Shown piece by piece: positions 32,438 through 40,404 of a stretch of 42,234 nt of DNA; the first letter of the stretch is position 1; every line of letters begins with the position of its first letter. The position numbers and the translations under genes were made by a program. The stretch comes from Verrucomicrobiia bacterium. Its GTDB lineage: Bacteria; Verrucomicrobiota; Verrucomicrobiia; Limisphaerales; JAEYXS01. Location: the NCBI GenBank assembly GCA_036405135.1, contig DASWYF010000006.1, forward strand, positions 1 through 42,234, in the 5' to 3' direction. The notes under the pieces were generated by a model that had not been told where the DNA came from, made no database searches, and saw only the letters and a list, made by a program, of their open reading frames with translations.

Positions 32438-32858
32438 CACCCAACGTGGTGCGATACGCCTCATACAACTCCGGCTCCTTCGCCGCCACGTGCATCACCG
32501 CCTCCGTGAACACCACCTTGCGTTGCTCCGCGAACTGCCGCGCCTTCACCACAAACTCATGCTCCGGCCCATTGGAATGCGCTGCATGCACCGGTGCCAT
32601 CGTATGCGGCACGATCGAGATCAGCGCCTGATTCGTCGCCAGTCCCGTGAGCGTTTCCGACAGCTCCGGATTCTTCGTGAGCGCATCCACCCACTTCGCG
32701 TGCAGCGCCGTGTTCTGCGGTGCGAGTTTGCCCGTGCGGATCGCCGTATCCACGATCGCCCGCGCCTGCTCCTTCGCCTTCAGCGTCAGTTGCTGTTCCA
32801 GTTCCAGGATACGTTTTTGTGCGGCAGCCAGTTCAGCCGCCAGTTTCATCGGGTCCAT
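32433..32858 (-). CDS. nested scaffold protein (Mu gpZ-like), internal start
   Basis: An in-frame ATG at 32858 (MDPMKLAAELAAAQ) is preceded by GAAAGG nine bases upstream and an AT-rich gap, and begins exactly at the coiled-coil scaffold domain. In Mu, scaffold Z is likewise translated from within gene I. The product would be 141 residues. Confidence 0.65.
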   Translation of the reverse strand: MDPMKLAAELAAAQKRILELEQQLTLKAKEQARAIVDTAIRTGKLAPQNTALHAKWVDALTKNPELSETLTGLATNQALISIVPHTMAPVHAAHSNGPEHEFVVKARQFAEQRKVVFTEAVMHVAAKEPELYEAYRTTLGE

Positions 32859-33452
32859 AATATTTGACCTTTCTTGGTTTGCGTCGCTGTCACTTGCCCC
32901 CGCGACAATGGGGTTGATCGTCTTGAACGCCGCGCGATTCACCAGCCCGCCCATATTGAGCGGTGCCCCCGTGACCTCGCCTGCGACATCTACAAAAAAG
33001 CTCGGTGAAAAGCGGCGATACGCCTTTCCCAACAACGCCGTGCGACCCGGCTCCGTCCACTCCACCTCCACTCGCACCCCGCCCGTGATCGCATCCTCGC
33101 CACCCCAATAAAATCTGAGTGGCCGCGCCGAAGCCTCCGCATCCTCGTGATTGAAATCGAAATACGGCACATCCTCCGCACCCGCCTCCGCCTGCGCCCG
33201 CAACTCCTGCAACAACGCCTCCATCCGCACCGCCGTCTCCGCATTCACAATCACAAGCTGCGTCACCGGCGCCTCACCTTGAGTCGCCGCGATCACATGC
33301 TGCCCCGGCGGCATCCATTGAATCTCCGTCGGCAACTCCGTAACCCCAGCACTACCTAGCTGAGATTGCCCCAACTCCTTCTCCCCATTCGCACTTGGCA
33401 AAGTCGGCAAAGCCGCCGCCAACCGCGCCTCAATCGGAAATGTATTATTCAT
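32433..33452 (-). CDS. Mu gpI-like capsid maturation protease with scaffold domain
   Basis: A 339-residue protein. The N-terminal ~190 residues (FDFNHEDAEASARPLRF, GKAYRRFSPSFF, NMGGLVNRAAFKTINPIV) match Mu protease I. The C-terminal ~140 residues begin with a coiled coil (KLAAELAAAQKRILELEQQL) and are the scaffold part. Start chosen at ATG 33452, nine bases after AAGGAG; ATG 33458 is only three bases from it. Confidence 0.88.
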   Translation of the reverse strand: MNNTFPIEARLAAALPTLPSANGEKELGQSQLGSAGVTELPTEIQWMPPGQHVIAATQGEAPVTQLVIVNAETAVRMEALLQELRAQAEAGAEDVPYFDFNHEDAEASARPLRFYWGGEDAITGGVRVEVEWTEPGRTALLGKAYRRFSPSFFVDVAGEVTGAPLNMGGLVNRAAFKTINPIVAGASDSDANQERSNIMDPMKLAAELAAAQKRILELEQQLTLKAKEQARAIVDTAIRTGKLAPQNTALHAKWVDALTKNPELSETLTGLATNQALISIVPHTMAPVHAAHSNGPEHEFVVKARQFAEQRKVVFTEAVMHVAAKEPELYEAYRTTLGE

Positions 33453-33475
33453 AATCATAAACTCCTTAAAAATTC

Positions 33476-33671
33476 GTCCTCGTTCTCGTCGTCGTCCTTC
33501 GTCCTCGATCCCCTCAATTCGCTTTTATTTCCCGTCCCCTGTTCCGCGTATTTAGCGTCTTTCGCGGTTACCCCTCTTTCCCTTCTTTTACTCCTTCTGT
33601 GTATTCCGCGTATTCTGTGGTTTATCCCTCTCTCGATGTTCAGAGTTCGATGTTGGATGTTCGATGTTTCC
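33476..33671 (-). repeat. spacer repeats between gpG-like and gpI-like genes
   Basis: The gpG-like stop codon is followed at once by GAACATC heptads (33632-33671), then AATACGC/GAATAC and CGCGAAAG-type words (about 33543-33625), then a GAGGACGA tract (33476-33510) just before the RBS of the protease gene. Confidence 0.8.
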
Positions 33672-34246
33672 TATCTCCCCAACTCCTCCCTCACTGTTCC
33701 CTCAATCATCTCCCTCATGCTCTCCATCTCCGGCAACGCCCCCTCATCCGCCTCCTGTGTCACCTGTCCCTTCAACACATACTGCACCTTCACACCCTTC
33801 GCCCCCTGCATCCGCGTCACCAGCAGCGCCGTCTCATTCGGCTTGATCAAAAACAACCGCAACCCAGTCTCGCTCTCAAACTCCGCCGTCGTTCTCCCAT
33901 ACGCCTCCGCCGTCACTGGAATCGTCAACGCCCTCGCCGACTTCGCCCTGATCACTCCACCATAAAGTTTCTGCGCAAACGCCGGATGCGAAACCCCAAG
34001 CCTCACCGTTCCACCCGCCTCATCCACCTCACCCACCACCGTCTTCTCCACCTGCGCCCAAAAGTTCGTGCGTCTCCCGCCGAGTTTATTCGCCGACCCC
34101 GCATCGCGACTCCGAAAATGAGCCTTCAACATCCCCTCCGCCCGCGTCGCCACCGCCCGCAACATCCCCGATGGATTCCGCACCTTCCCCAGCAACTCGC
34201 GCAACTCCCCCACCGTAGAATCAGAATTCAATTCAATCGCAATCAC
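33671..34246 (-). CDS. virion morphogenesis protein (Mu gpG / HK97 gp10-like)
   Basis: A 191-residue protein. It starts with GTG 34246, overlapping the portal stop (GTGA). Helical N-terminus (LRELLGKVRNPSGMLRAVATRAEGMLKAHF in pieces), then a beta region with FAQKLYGGVIRAKSARALTIPV, the usual signature of gp10/virion morphogenesis proteins. Probably acts in head-tail joining. Confidence 0.75.
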   Translation of the reverse strand: MIAIELNSDSTVGELRELLGKVRNPSGMLRAVATRAEGMLKAHFRSRDAGSANKLGGRRTNFWAQVEKTVVGEVDEAGGTVRLGVSHPAFAQKLYGGVIRAKSARALTIPVTAEAYGRTTAEFESETGLRLFLIKPNETALLVTRMQGAKGVKVQYVLKGQVTQEADEGALPEMESMREMIEGTVREELGR

Positions 34247-35859
34247 ACCGCCTCCTCTTCTTTTCCCTTCTTCCCATTGGCCCGTGGTGCAACCACTTTT
34301 TCCCCATCTGGACGTTCAACGTTGGAAGTTGGACGTTGAACGTTTCCCTTTTCTCCGTCCTTCTTCCCCTCATTCGCCCCTGGTGCAACCAGTGGACGTT
34401 CGATGTTTCCCCCTTTCTTCATTCTACCTTCTTCATTCTCAATTTCCTCATTGGCCCGTCGTGCAACGACATCTTCTCCCGCATTCGGCATCGGTATCTC
34501 ATGCCGCTCATAAAACCACGCCTTCGGCAGCTCCACCCCCGCCTCCAGCAAAATCCTATCCCGCTCCGCCATCGCCTTCGCATCCCGCACCTCTTTCACC
34601 ACCGGCTGCAACCACGGACACTCCAGATCATCACCGAAATTCAACCGACAAAACGCCGCGCTTAATTGTTGCAGCACCTCACTCGTCCACGCTGCCAGCG
34701 CCGCCTTCCGATCCGCCCGCACCCGCTGATGCACCTCACCCAGCGCGCGACTCCCCGCATCTCCCGCCTCGCTCGTCAGCGTCTGCCCCAGGATCAGCAG
34801 ATCACACTGCTTGTCCGCGCGATCCAGCAGCGCCGCCTGCGGATTATCCGTCCCGTTCCGCGACGGCTCATGCAGCTCGATCTTCGTCCCCGCCGGAAAT
34901 GCCGCCCACGCGGAGCTTCCCATGTTCTCCAACATGTCGCAGATCTTGTTCAGCAACCCTGGCTGATTCGGATCGTAACTCGCCCAGCGCAACGGCAACC
35001 CGAATAACTGTGCGAAATTCAACAGCCACTCCGCGCTGAAGTTCGAGGCACACCACCACCACGCCAACGGCCGCAACAACGCCCCACCCACCGGATGACC
35101 CGACTTATGTTTCGCGATCGCGATGAGAAACTTATCTGGCGGAAACACCGCGAACCCTTCCCCCGCATCCTTCAACATTTCCGGCGCAGCCGCCCCGATC
35201 GACAGCTCGCGCAAGTTCAACATCAACTCCGGCGAATTTTGCGCGTAACCATAGTAGCGCGGATGCACCCACGTCGTGCAGCGTGGCGCGATCACCTGGC
35301 CCGCACCCGCCACCGCGCGCTGCTCCCAATGCACCTCCAGCACCGCGATTCCCTTGCCCCATGCATCCGCGATATCCTTCAGCGTCGCATTGAACCCATT
35401 CTCATCCGCCGCCGCTCGCGGATTCATCCGCCACAAAGTTTGCTCCAAAAGTTTTGCCCGCTTCACCGCTTCGCGAGAAGGCTTCGCTCCCGTCAACGCA
35501 TACGGCTGCACCGCCCAAGACTCCCCGCACACCGCATCCTTCAAATCATTCAGATTCTTCTGCAACCGCGGCCAAGTATCCTCCATCAGATCAAACAACT
35601 CCCACTGCGCCACCAGATTCCCGCTCAACGCCGAACGCAAAACCGAATGAATCATCTCCGGCGTATAACTCCGCGCCATCGCCGACATCCACCGATCCCG
35701 CGCCCTCGGCAACACAATCCTCTGCAACGCCTGTGCTGCCGGAGTCCCGCCGGCAGTCGAGACGCCCCCGCTCTCATCCGTCCGTTTAGATTGCACCGGC
35801 CCTTCCAACACAGCGCCAGCCTTCCCCCATCGACTAAAAACTCTCTCCAAAATCTTCAT
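34243..35859 (-). CDS. phage portal protein (DUF935, Mu gp29-like)
   Basis: A 538-residue portal. Family features: MIHSVLRSALSGNLVAQWELFDLMEDTWP, WAVQPYAL, IAVLEVHWE, LLRPLAWWWCASNFSAEWLLNFAQLFGLPLRW in pieces, ILGQTLTSEAG and ALGEVHQRVRAD. It forms the dodecameric DNA gate in this family. Residues about 31-43 are translated from a CTGCCGG palindrome, and the last ~75 residues (after AGEDVVARR) are translated from repeats: three ATTGGCCCG hairpins and heptad words, giving Lys/Glu/Asn-rich sequence. Confidence 0.9.
   Translation of the reverse strand: MKILERVFSRWGKAGAVLEGPVQSKRTDESGGVSTAGGTPAAQALQRIVLPRARDRWMSAMARSYTPEMIHSVLRSALSGNLVAQWELFDLMEDTWPRLQKNLNDLKDAVCGESWAVQPYALTGAKPSREAVKRAKLLEQTLWRMNPRAAADENGFNATLKDIADAWGKGIAVLEVHWEQRAVAGAGQVIAPRCTTWVHPRYYGYAQNSPELMLNLRELSIGAAAPEMLKDAGEGFAVFPPDKFLIAIAKHKSGHPVGGALLRPLAWWWCASNFSAEWLLNFAQLFGLPLRWASYDPNQPGLLNKICDMLENMGSSAWAAFPAGTKIELHEPSRNGTDNPQAALLDRADKQCDLLILGQTLTSEAGDAGSRALGEVHQRVRADRKAALAAWTSEVLQQLSAAFCRLNFGDDLECPWLQPVVKEVRDAKAMAERDRILLEAGVELPKAWFYERHEIPMPNAGEDVVARRANEEIENEEGRMKKGGNIERPLVAPGANEGKKDGEKGNVQRPTSNVERPDGEKVVAPRANGKKGKEEEAV
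34275..34471 (-). repeat. repeats inside the portal 3' coding end
   Basis: Three hairpins of the ATTGGCCC-stem-GTGCAAC-stem type (34275-34297, 34371-34393, 34449-34471) alternate with heptads CAACGTC/CAACGTT (34310-34348), GAACATC (34394-34411) and GAATGAAG (34414-34454). The stems differ in each copy while the GTGCAAC loop is kept. Confidence 0.85.
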
Positions 35860-35920
35860 AATAAATTCCTCCTTAAATTCTCGTTAACCATTTATCACTC
35901 AGCCCCGACCTTACTGATTC

Positions 35921-36086
35921 GGCTATCGTCTATTAGCTATTGGCCATTTCCCTTTTCCGTTTATTCAGCGTATTCCGCGGTTTCTCTCTATGCGTTCTCT
36001 GCGGTTAATTCCCCATCTCGATGTTCAGAGTTCGATGTTGGATGTTCGATGTTTCCTTCATACCTCATACTTCATAATTCATACCT
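35921..36086 (-). repeat. spacer repeats between terminase and portal genes
   Basis: After the terminase stop (36091): GTATGAA heptads (36057-36086), GAACATC heptads (36017-36056), CGCAGAGAA/CGCGGAATA words (about 35960-36005) and AATAGC words (35921-35947). No gene in 35860-36090. Confidence 0.8.
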
Positions 36087-36090
36087 CTCC

Positions 36091-38013
36091 CTACGCCGCC
36101 ATCCGCAACCTCCTCGGCCTAAACACCACCTCCTGCCTCTCCGCCGCCATCCTGATCCCCTCCACACTCACCACCGCCCCCGCCGCACCTCCGCGCAACG
36201 CCCACAACGCCAGCTTATGCGCATCAAACGTATCCCCGTGCTTCCCATCCGCCGCCGTATCCGTGCTGAACGACCCGCGATCCCTTTTCACCAATCGAAA
36301 ATCCTCTCTGAGATACCGCTCCGGTGCCAACGTCAGATGATTATCCTCCAACTCCCCGATCAATAAGTTCCCGAGATACGCCTTCATCACCATCGCATCC
36401 TCATTGATTCCCGGCGCACTCTCGCTCCCCACGATCAACTCCACCGGCACCTCACCCGCGATGTCCCGTGATAGCTCGATCGCAAAATATCTTTCATTCG
36501 TCGCATCAATGCACAACCGCCGCGCCGGTCCTCCCCGCGACCGCTGATTGATCGTCTGCACCACGCGCCGCACGCGCTCCTTCGACACTGCCGGATCCCG
36601 CGTCTTCCACACCAGCGTGAGTCGCCCGATGAGTTCCACCCCGCTCGACTCCATCACCGTCAGCGCCGTCGGATTACTCGATTCCTTCTCCGTCGTCGCC
36701 AGGTCCAGCCCGATGCCCACCGGATTGTTCGTCAGATGATCGCGCAAGAACGCCATCGCGATTGTCATATCCGCCTCATCCTCGATCACGATGCACGCGC
36801 AACTCCCGATCCCTCGCGCCTGCGCCGATTCCAATTGCAACAACCCGCACGCTGCCGTCCCACCAAACACAAACTTCACCGCGTAATTCCGATCCCACGC
36901 ATCCTTGTCCAGCGCCCGCGCACGATGCTCATCCGGGCTCAGCGGCTCTCCGCGCTCCAGGTCATACACCGGCACCCCATCCGCCCACGCATCCTGCGCA
37001 TCCACCCGTAGCACCATCACGCCCGCCTCGCTGCGATACCAATTACCCGTCGCACACGGCGCGAACTCCGTGCCGCTCTTCGGCGACAACATCTCGAACG
37101 AATAATGCGAATCATCCGGCGGCGGAGTCGTCGCCAGCGTCAGGCGAAACGTCGGATTGCTGCTCACGATCGGCTCCACCGCCTCCCACACTTCCCGCCA
37201 ATTCTTAACGCGCCCGATCTCATCACACATCAAATCACCCGTCTCACCCACCGTGTCCGCACGCAACGCCACCACCTTCGTCCGCGAATAAATCGTCTTC
37301 GAATGATAAAACCGAAACTCCAACCGCTGCGCCTCATACAGGTTCGCAAAATCATCCGCCGTCACCGCGCTCACCATGCGCCCCGTCTTCCCATCCACGA
37401 CTTGCAGCAAACCTTCCGCCTTCTCCGCCTGTTTCGCCAGAGCCGCGATCGCCCGCTGAATCACCTCCGCCTCCTTCCGCACAATTTCACGAGCCAGATT
37501 CAACTTCGCACTACCGAACACCACCGTATGATTCGCCCGCTTCATCATTTTCTTTAAGGCGAGCGCCGCAAACGTCGTCGTCTTCCCAAACTGCCTCCGC
37601 GCCACAAACGCCACCAACCGATGCTGCTCAACACCGCGAAGAAACTCCCTCTGCGCCGCCCGAAACTTGATGATCGGCTCCAATGTGCTGCCGGCATCTT
37701 GCCGGCAGCCTGAGCGCTCCCGCACATCCGCCCCGTCAACTTGGCAAGCCTGCGTCAACTCCTCCCTGCGCGAGCCCCCCTCATTTGGACTGCGGAGGCT
37801 CGACTCCGCTTTCCCCCCGAGGCGGCTTGACGCCTCGCCTCCCTTTACTACAGCAGGCGCCCCCGCCTGCTCTTGCCGTAGTGGGACAGTCGCCATCGCC
37901 TGTCCAGCCTCCCCGTAGCCGCGGACGTCAGTTCGCGCTAACTCCCCCTCTCGATTTTCGAATTTCGATGCATTGGCCAGCCGGTGCAACCGGTGTTCGA
38001 TGTTAGTCTTCAT
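36091..38013 (-). CDS. terminase large subunit (Mu gp28-like)
   Basis: A 640-residue DNA-packaging motor. The conserved protein begins near residue 113 (IIKFRAAQREFLRGV). Walker A-like ARRQFGKTTTFAALAL, acid pair in DLMCDEIGRV, coupling region TLATTPPPD, and nuclease acids in GIGLDLATTEKESSNPT and DAHKLALWALRGG. The start ATG 38013 overlaps the gp27-like stop (ATGA) after GGGGAGGA. Residues 1 to ~110 have no family counterpart and are translated from repeats: a heptad word, an ATTGGCC hairpin, two REP-like hairpins, a GCGGAG/CGAGGCG double hairpin and a CTGCCGG palindrome. Confidence 0.88.
   Translation of the reverse strand: MKTNIEHRLHRLANASKFENREGELARTDVRGYGEAGQAMATVPLRQEQAGAPAVVKGGEASSRLGGKAESSLRSPNEGGSRREELTQACQVDGADVRERSGCRQDAGSTLEPIIKFRAAQREFLRGVEQHRLVAFVARRQFGKTTTFAALALKKMMKRANHTVVFGSAKLNLAREIVRKEAEVIQRAIAALAKQAEKAEGLLQVVDGKTGRMVSAVTADDFANLYEAQRLEFRFYHSKTIYSRTKVVALRADTVGETGDLMCDEIGRVKNWREVWEAVEPIVSSNPTFRLTLATTPPPDDSHYSFEMLSPKSGTEFAPCATGNWYRSEAGVMVLRVDAQDAWADGVPVYDLERGEPLSPDEHRARALDKDAWDRNYAVKFVFGGTAACGLLQLESAQARGIGSCACIVIEDEADMTIAMAFLRDHLTNNPVGIGLDLATTEKESSNPTALTVMESSGVELIGRLTLVWKTRDPAVSKERVRRVVQTINQRSRGGPARRLCIDATNERYFAIELSRDIAGEVPVELIVGSESAPGINEDAMVMKAYLGNLLIGELEDNHLTLAPERYLREDFRLVKRDRGSFSTDTAADGKHGDTFDAHKLALWALRGGAAGAVVSVEGIRMAAERQEVVFRPRRLRMAA
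37685..38005 (-). repeat. repeat cluster forming the 5' coding end of the terminase gene
   Basis: From the start codon inward: partial GAACATC word (37993-38005), ATTGGCC hairpin (37972-37993), ATTTCGA words (37952-37972), GTAG-TGGGACAG hairpin (37878-37905), GCAGGCG...CGCCTGC hairpin (37847-37871), double hairpin GCGGAG/CTCCGC plus CGAGGCG/CGCCTCG (37792-37842) and CTGCCGG...CCGGCAG (37685-37708). All are read in frame. Confidence 0.85.
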
Positions 38014-38588
38014 TCCTCCCCCTCTTCTTCACATTGGCCCGCCGGTGCAACCGGCCCCCATTCTTCACCGAATAGCAGCACCCCCAACCTCTCCACCTTG
38101 ACCGCCTGCGGCACCTGCGCCCCCGCGATCTCTTGAACTCTCTTGTCCTCGTACCACGCCAGAAACAACTCACACGTCCGCTGATTAAACTTCTCCTCAT
38201 CCAGACTCATCTTCCGCCGATCCAGATCCAACTTCTGCAACCGCACCCACTCCCCCGCATCCTGCTGCTTCAATGCGAGCAACGTAAAAACCTTCTGCCC
38301 ATAGATCGTGATCTGCTCGTCGTCCAGCGGCGGAAGCGTCTCCTGCAGCAACTCGATCAGAGTTTGCGTGGACACCTCCGCCGTCCGGAATTGTTCCCGG
38401 AGCTGCCACCACAACTTGAATTCCACCAGCGCCCCGATCGTCACCGCGATGTTCTGCTCCGCCAGCCAGTCACGCGTCTGCTCATTCGAGTTCTCCCTGG
38501 CATACTCGATGATCCCGCGCTGCTTCTCCTCCGCCAGCTTCTTCAACTGCGGCCGCGCCCTCAGCACATCATTCGGTTTCGTCTTCAT
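38010..38588 (-). CDS. Mu gp27-like protein (DUF3486), probable small terminase
   Basis: A 192-residue helical protein directly before the large terminase. RARPQLKKLAEEKQRGIIEYARE at the N-terminus, WLAEQNIAVTIGALVEFKLWWQLREQF and a long middle helix bundle match gp27/DUF3486 in size, composition and place, although the match is by pattern. The C-terminal GPVAPAGQCEEEGEE is translated from an ATTGGCCCG hairpin (38033-38055). No strong RBS precedes ATG 38588. Confidence 0.7.
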   Translation of the reverse strand: MKTKPNDVLRARPQLKKLAEEKQRGIIEYARENSNEQTRDWLAEQNIAVTIGALVEFKLWWQLREQFRTAEVSTQTLIELLQETLPPLDDEQITIYGQKVFTLLALKQQDAGEWVRLQKLDLDRRKMSLDEEKFNQRTCELFLAWYEDKRVQEIAGAQVPQAVKVERLGVLLFGEEWGPVAPAGQCEEEGEE

Positions 38589-38624
38589 GTTAACTATTGG
38601 GGATTACGAATTCCTCTGGTTGGT

Positions 38625-38918
38625 TCACGTGGTGAGCTGGGCATGCTGATCGCGGCCATCTGCCGTGATGCGCCACGAACGCAGCTCCGGGCTGATCGGT
38701 TTCGGCACCTGACAAATCAAGTTGCGATCCTTCAGATACAACAGCTCCGCGCGCACCTCCGCCATCGTCAGCTCCAGGCGACCTTCCGCTCGCGCCATTT
38801 GTAACAACAGCGACTCCGCCATCCCGCGACTGCTCACCTCCATGTGCGCATCCAGAAACCGCAACAAACTCAACCGCAACTGTTCCCGCTCGTCCGAAAT
38901 TTGATTATTATTTTTCAT
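38625..38918 (-). CDS. small winged-helix-like protein (Mu gp26 position)
   Basis: A 97-residue protein: three helices (REQLRLSLLRFLDAH, GMAESLLLQMARAEGRLELT, EVRAELLYLKDRNLICQV) and a WRITADGRD hairpin wing. This resembles the ArsR-like winged helix reported for the gene between gp25 and gp27 in Mu-like phages. Its ATG overlaps the previous stop (ATGA). Confidence 0.65.
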   Translation of the reverse strand: MKNNNQISDEREQLRLSLLRFLDAHMEVSSRGMAESLLLQMARAEGRLELTMAEVRAELLYLKDRNLICQVPKPISPELRSWRITADGRDQHAQLTT

Positions 38919-39343
38919 TCAATGGCTCCTGTATTGCGCAGCGTCGCGATGATCCGATCCGGGATTGTATCCACCCGTGCGTGCACCACTTTCAATTTAT
39001 CCTCCAGCTCCCTCCGCGTATCATCCACCCGCTGCAAAACCTCTTCGCGACTCTTATCCAGCCGGTCGTAAACCCCTTTGCGACGCAGCTCCGCCTCCCG
39101 CAACTCAAACTCCTGGTGTCTGCGAAACTCCTCCTCCAACCGTTTGAATTCCTCCTTGCTCGCAAAAGTCCCGTTCGCCTCCTTCAACACCTCCGCGCCA
39201 GTAGGCCGATCCTTGATCTCATGCCAGAGTCCCAGCACCTGGCGTACCCCCGCGATGATCGCCACCACACTCACACAAACCCACCCGATCGACGCAAAGT
39301 GATCCGCCTCCGGCAATGAATTGACAACCACCTCAGCAATCAC
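38915..39343 (-). CDS. membrane-anchored coiled-coil protein (Mu gp25/DUF2730 position)
   Basis: A 142-residue protein with one N-terminal membrane segment (IGWVCVSVVAIIAGVRQVLGLW, residues ~19-40) and a long charged coiled coil (EEFKRLEEEFRRHQEFE ... DKSREEVLQRVDDTRRELEDK). GTG start 39343 follows AAAGGAGG and overlaps the end of the YiiX-like gene. Size and layout match DUF2730 of Mu-like phages; an i-spanin-like role is an alternative. Confidence 0.7.
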   Translation of the reverse strand: MIAEVVVNSLPEADHFASIGWVCVSVVAIIAGVRQVLGLWHEIKDRPTGAEVLKEANGTFASKEEFKRLEEEFRRHQEFELREAELRRKGVYDRLDKSREEVLQRVDDTRRELEDKLKVVHARVDTIPDRIIATLRNTGAIE

Positions 39344-40088
39344 AAACCGCCTCCTTTCCCATCCCGGTAGGGCGAGGTGTCCTCACCACGCCGCCGCCGA
39401 AGCCGCTGCGTATCCAATTTCCAAACAGCCCTTGATAACGTCTTACGCATCCCATCTCCCTCCCCTTTGAAATTTCAAATCTCAAATCTGAAATTCCCCC
39501 AATCCGTGTGATCCGTGTTCCATCCGTGGCTAACCCCTCCCCCTCTGAACGTTGGACGTTGAAAGTTGGACGTTGAACGTTCCCCAATGGCCCGCCGGTG
39601 CGACCGGCTTTCTTCATTCTCCCTTCTTCATTCTTCATTTGTTCGAGCCTCGTCGAGAGCCGCAACATCCCCGGCGAAACCTCCCACGCCTCAACCCTCT
39701 CCAGCAACCTCACCCCCGCCTTCGCCAAAGCCGCAAACACCAACTCACTACAAAACCATTTCCCCGATGAAGCCCGCTCCTCCTGCCGACGCGAAATGAA
39801 CCGCGCCACCATCGTATAATCATAAGCCTTCCCCATCTGCTCCCACAAAAACTCGCGCACACATTCCTCCGCCTCCTCCGTCAACCCTTTCACCCGGAAC
39901 AGATCCACCACCTCACCGCTCGCCACCACATCCCGCCACAACACCATCCGCACCCCCTCAAACTCCCGCGCCTCGACCACACACTCCGACTCCTCCAGCA
40001 CGATACTCGCATGCGAATAAACACTCCGCGTCTGCCACCGAATCGCCCTCGCGATAAACCCCTTCCCTCTATGCAACGCAATCAACAT
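39333..40088 (-). CDS. YiiX/NlpC-like permuted papain-fold protein with repeat-derived tail
   Basis: A 251-residue protein. The first ~150 residues show the permuted papain-fold pattern: HRGKGFIARAIRWQT, then YSHASIVL with the catalytic-type His, and WFCSELVFAAL with Cys; GKAYDY lies between. Such proteins cleave peptide or amide bonds, and in this place before the head genes it may be the phage lytic enzyme (inference). Start ATG 40088 follows AAAGGAGA. From about residue 155 on (KNEEGRMKK, NVQRPTF-NVQRSEG, LATDGTRITR, ISDLRFEIS) the sequence is entirely translated from heptad repeats. Confidence 0.72.
   Translation of the reverse strand: MLIALHRGKGFIARAIRWQTRSVYSHASIVLEESECVVEAREFEGVRMVLWRDVVASGEVVDLFRVKGLTEEAEECVREFLWEQMGKAYDYTMVARFISRRQEERASSGKWFCSELVFAALAKAGVRLLERVEAWEVSPGMLRLSTRLEQMKNEEGRMKKAGRTGGPLGNVQRPTFNVQRSEGEGLATDGTRITRIGGISDLRFEISKGREMGCVRRYQGLFGNWIRSGFGGGVVRTPRPTGMGKEAVCDC
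39367..39641 (-). repeat. repeats inside the YiiX-like 3' coding end
   Basis: From the domain end outward: GAATGAA words (39611-39641), ATTGGCCCG hairpin (39586-39608), CAACGTT/CAACGTC heptads (39545-39583), CACGGAT words (39498-39531), ATTTCAG/ATTTGAG heptads (39469-39494) and a GTAG-led hairpin (39367-39387). Confidence 0.85.
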
Positions 40089-40107
40089 AAAAATCTCCTT
40101 TCGCAAT

Positions 40108-40404
40108 CGCCCTTCGTCCTCGACCCAATGTGCTGCCGGATTCCAGCCGGCAGTCCTGTCTCCGGCGGACACCTCCGCCGCAAACATCTTCACTTGGCCG
40201 CTCTCTATTTCTCCTTCGCTACCTTCGCGCCCTTCTATTCAAACTCCGTCCCCTCAGTTCTCTCCTGTTAAACTCCTTACCCACTCTCGATGTTCGGAGT
40301 TCGATGTTGGATGTTTGATGTTTCCCCTTCTCCCCTTTTTGCGCCTTCTGTGCCTCTTTGTGGCCAACCCTTTTTCTGTCCGTGTATTCTGCGTATTCTG
40401 TGGT
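40108..40404 (-). repeat. 316-bp spacer with ordered repeat words
   Basis: Spacer 40089-40404. The lipoprotein stop is followed by AATACGCAG words (40376-40404), CACAAAG words (40338-40366), GAACATC heptads (40286-40325), a CTGCCGG palindrome (40130-40153) and a short GAGGACGA tract (40108-40124) before the RBS. No gene in it. Confidence 0.85.

Noticed and set aside
34284..36366. Long plus-strand frames opposite the portal and terminase genes
   Set aside because: Composition (Arg, His, Pro, Ser rich) is typical of antisense frames; the minus-strand genes are conserved phage proteins.
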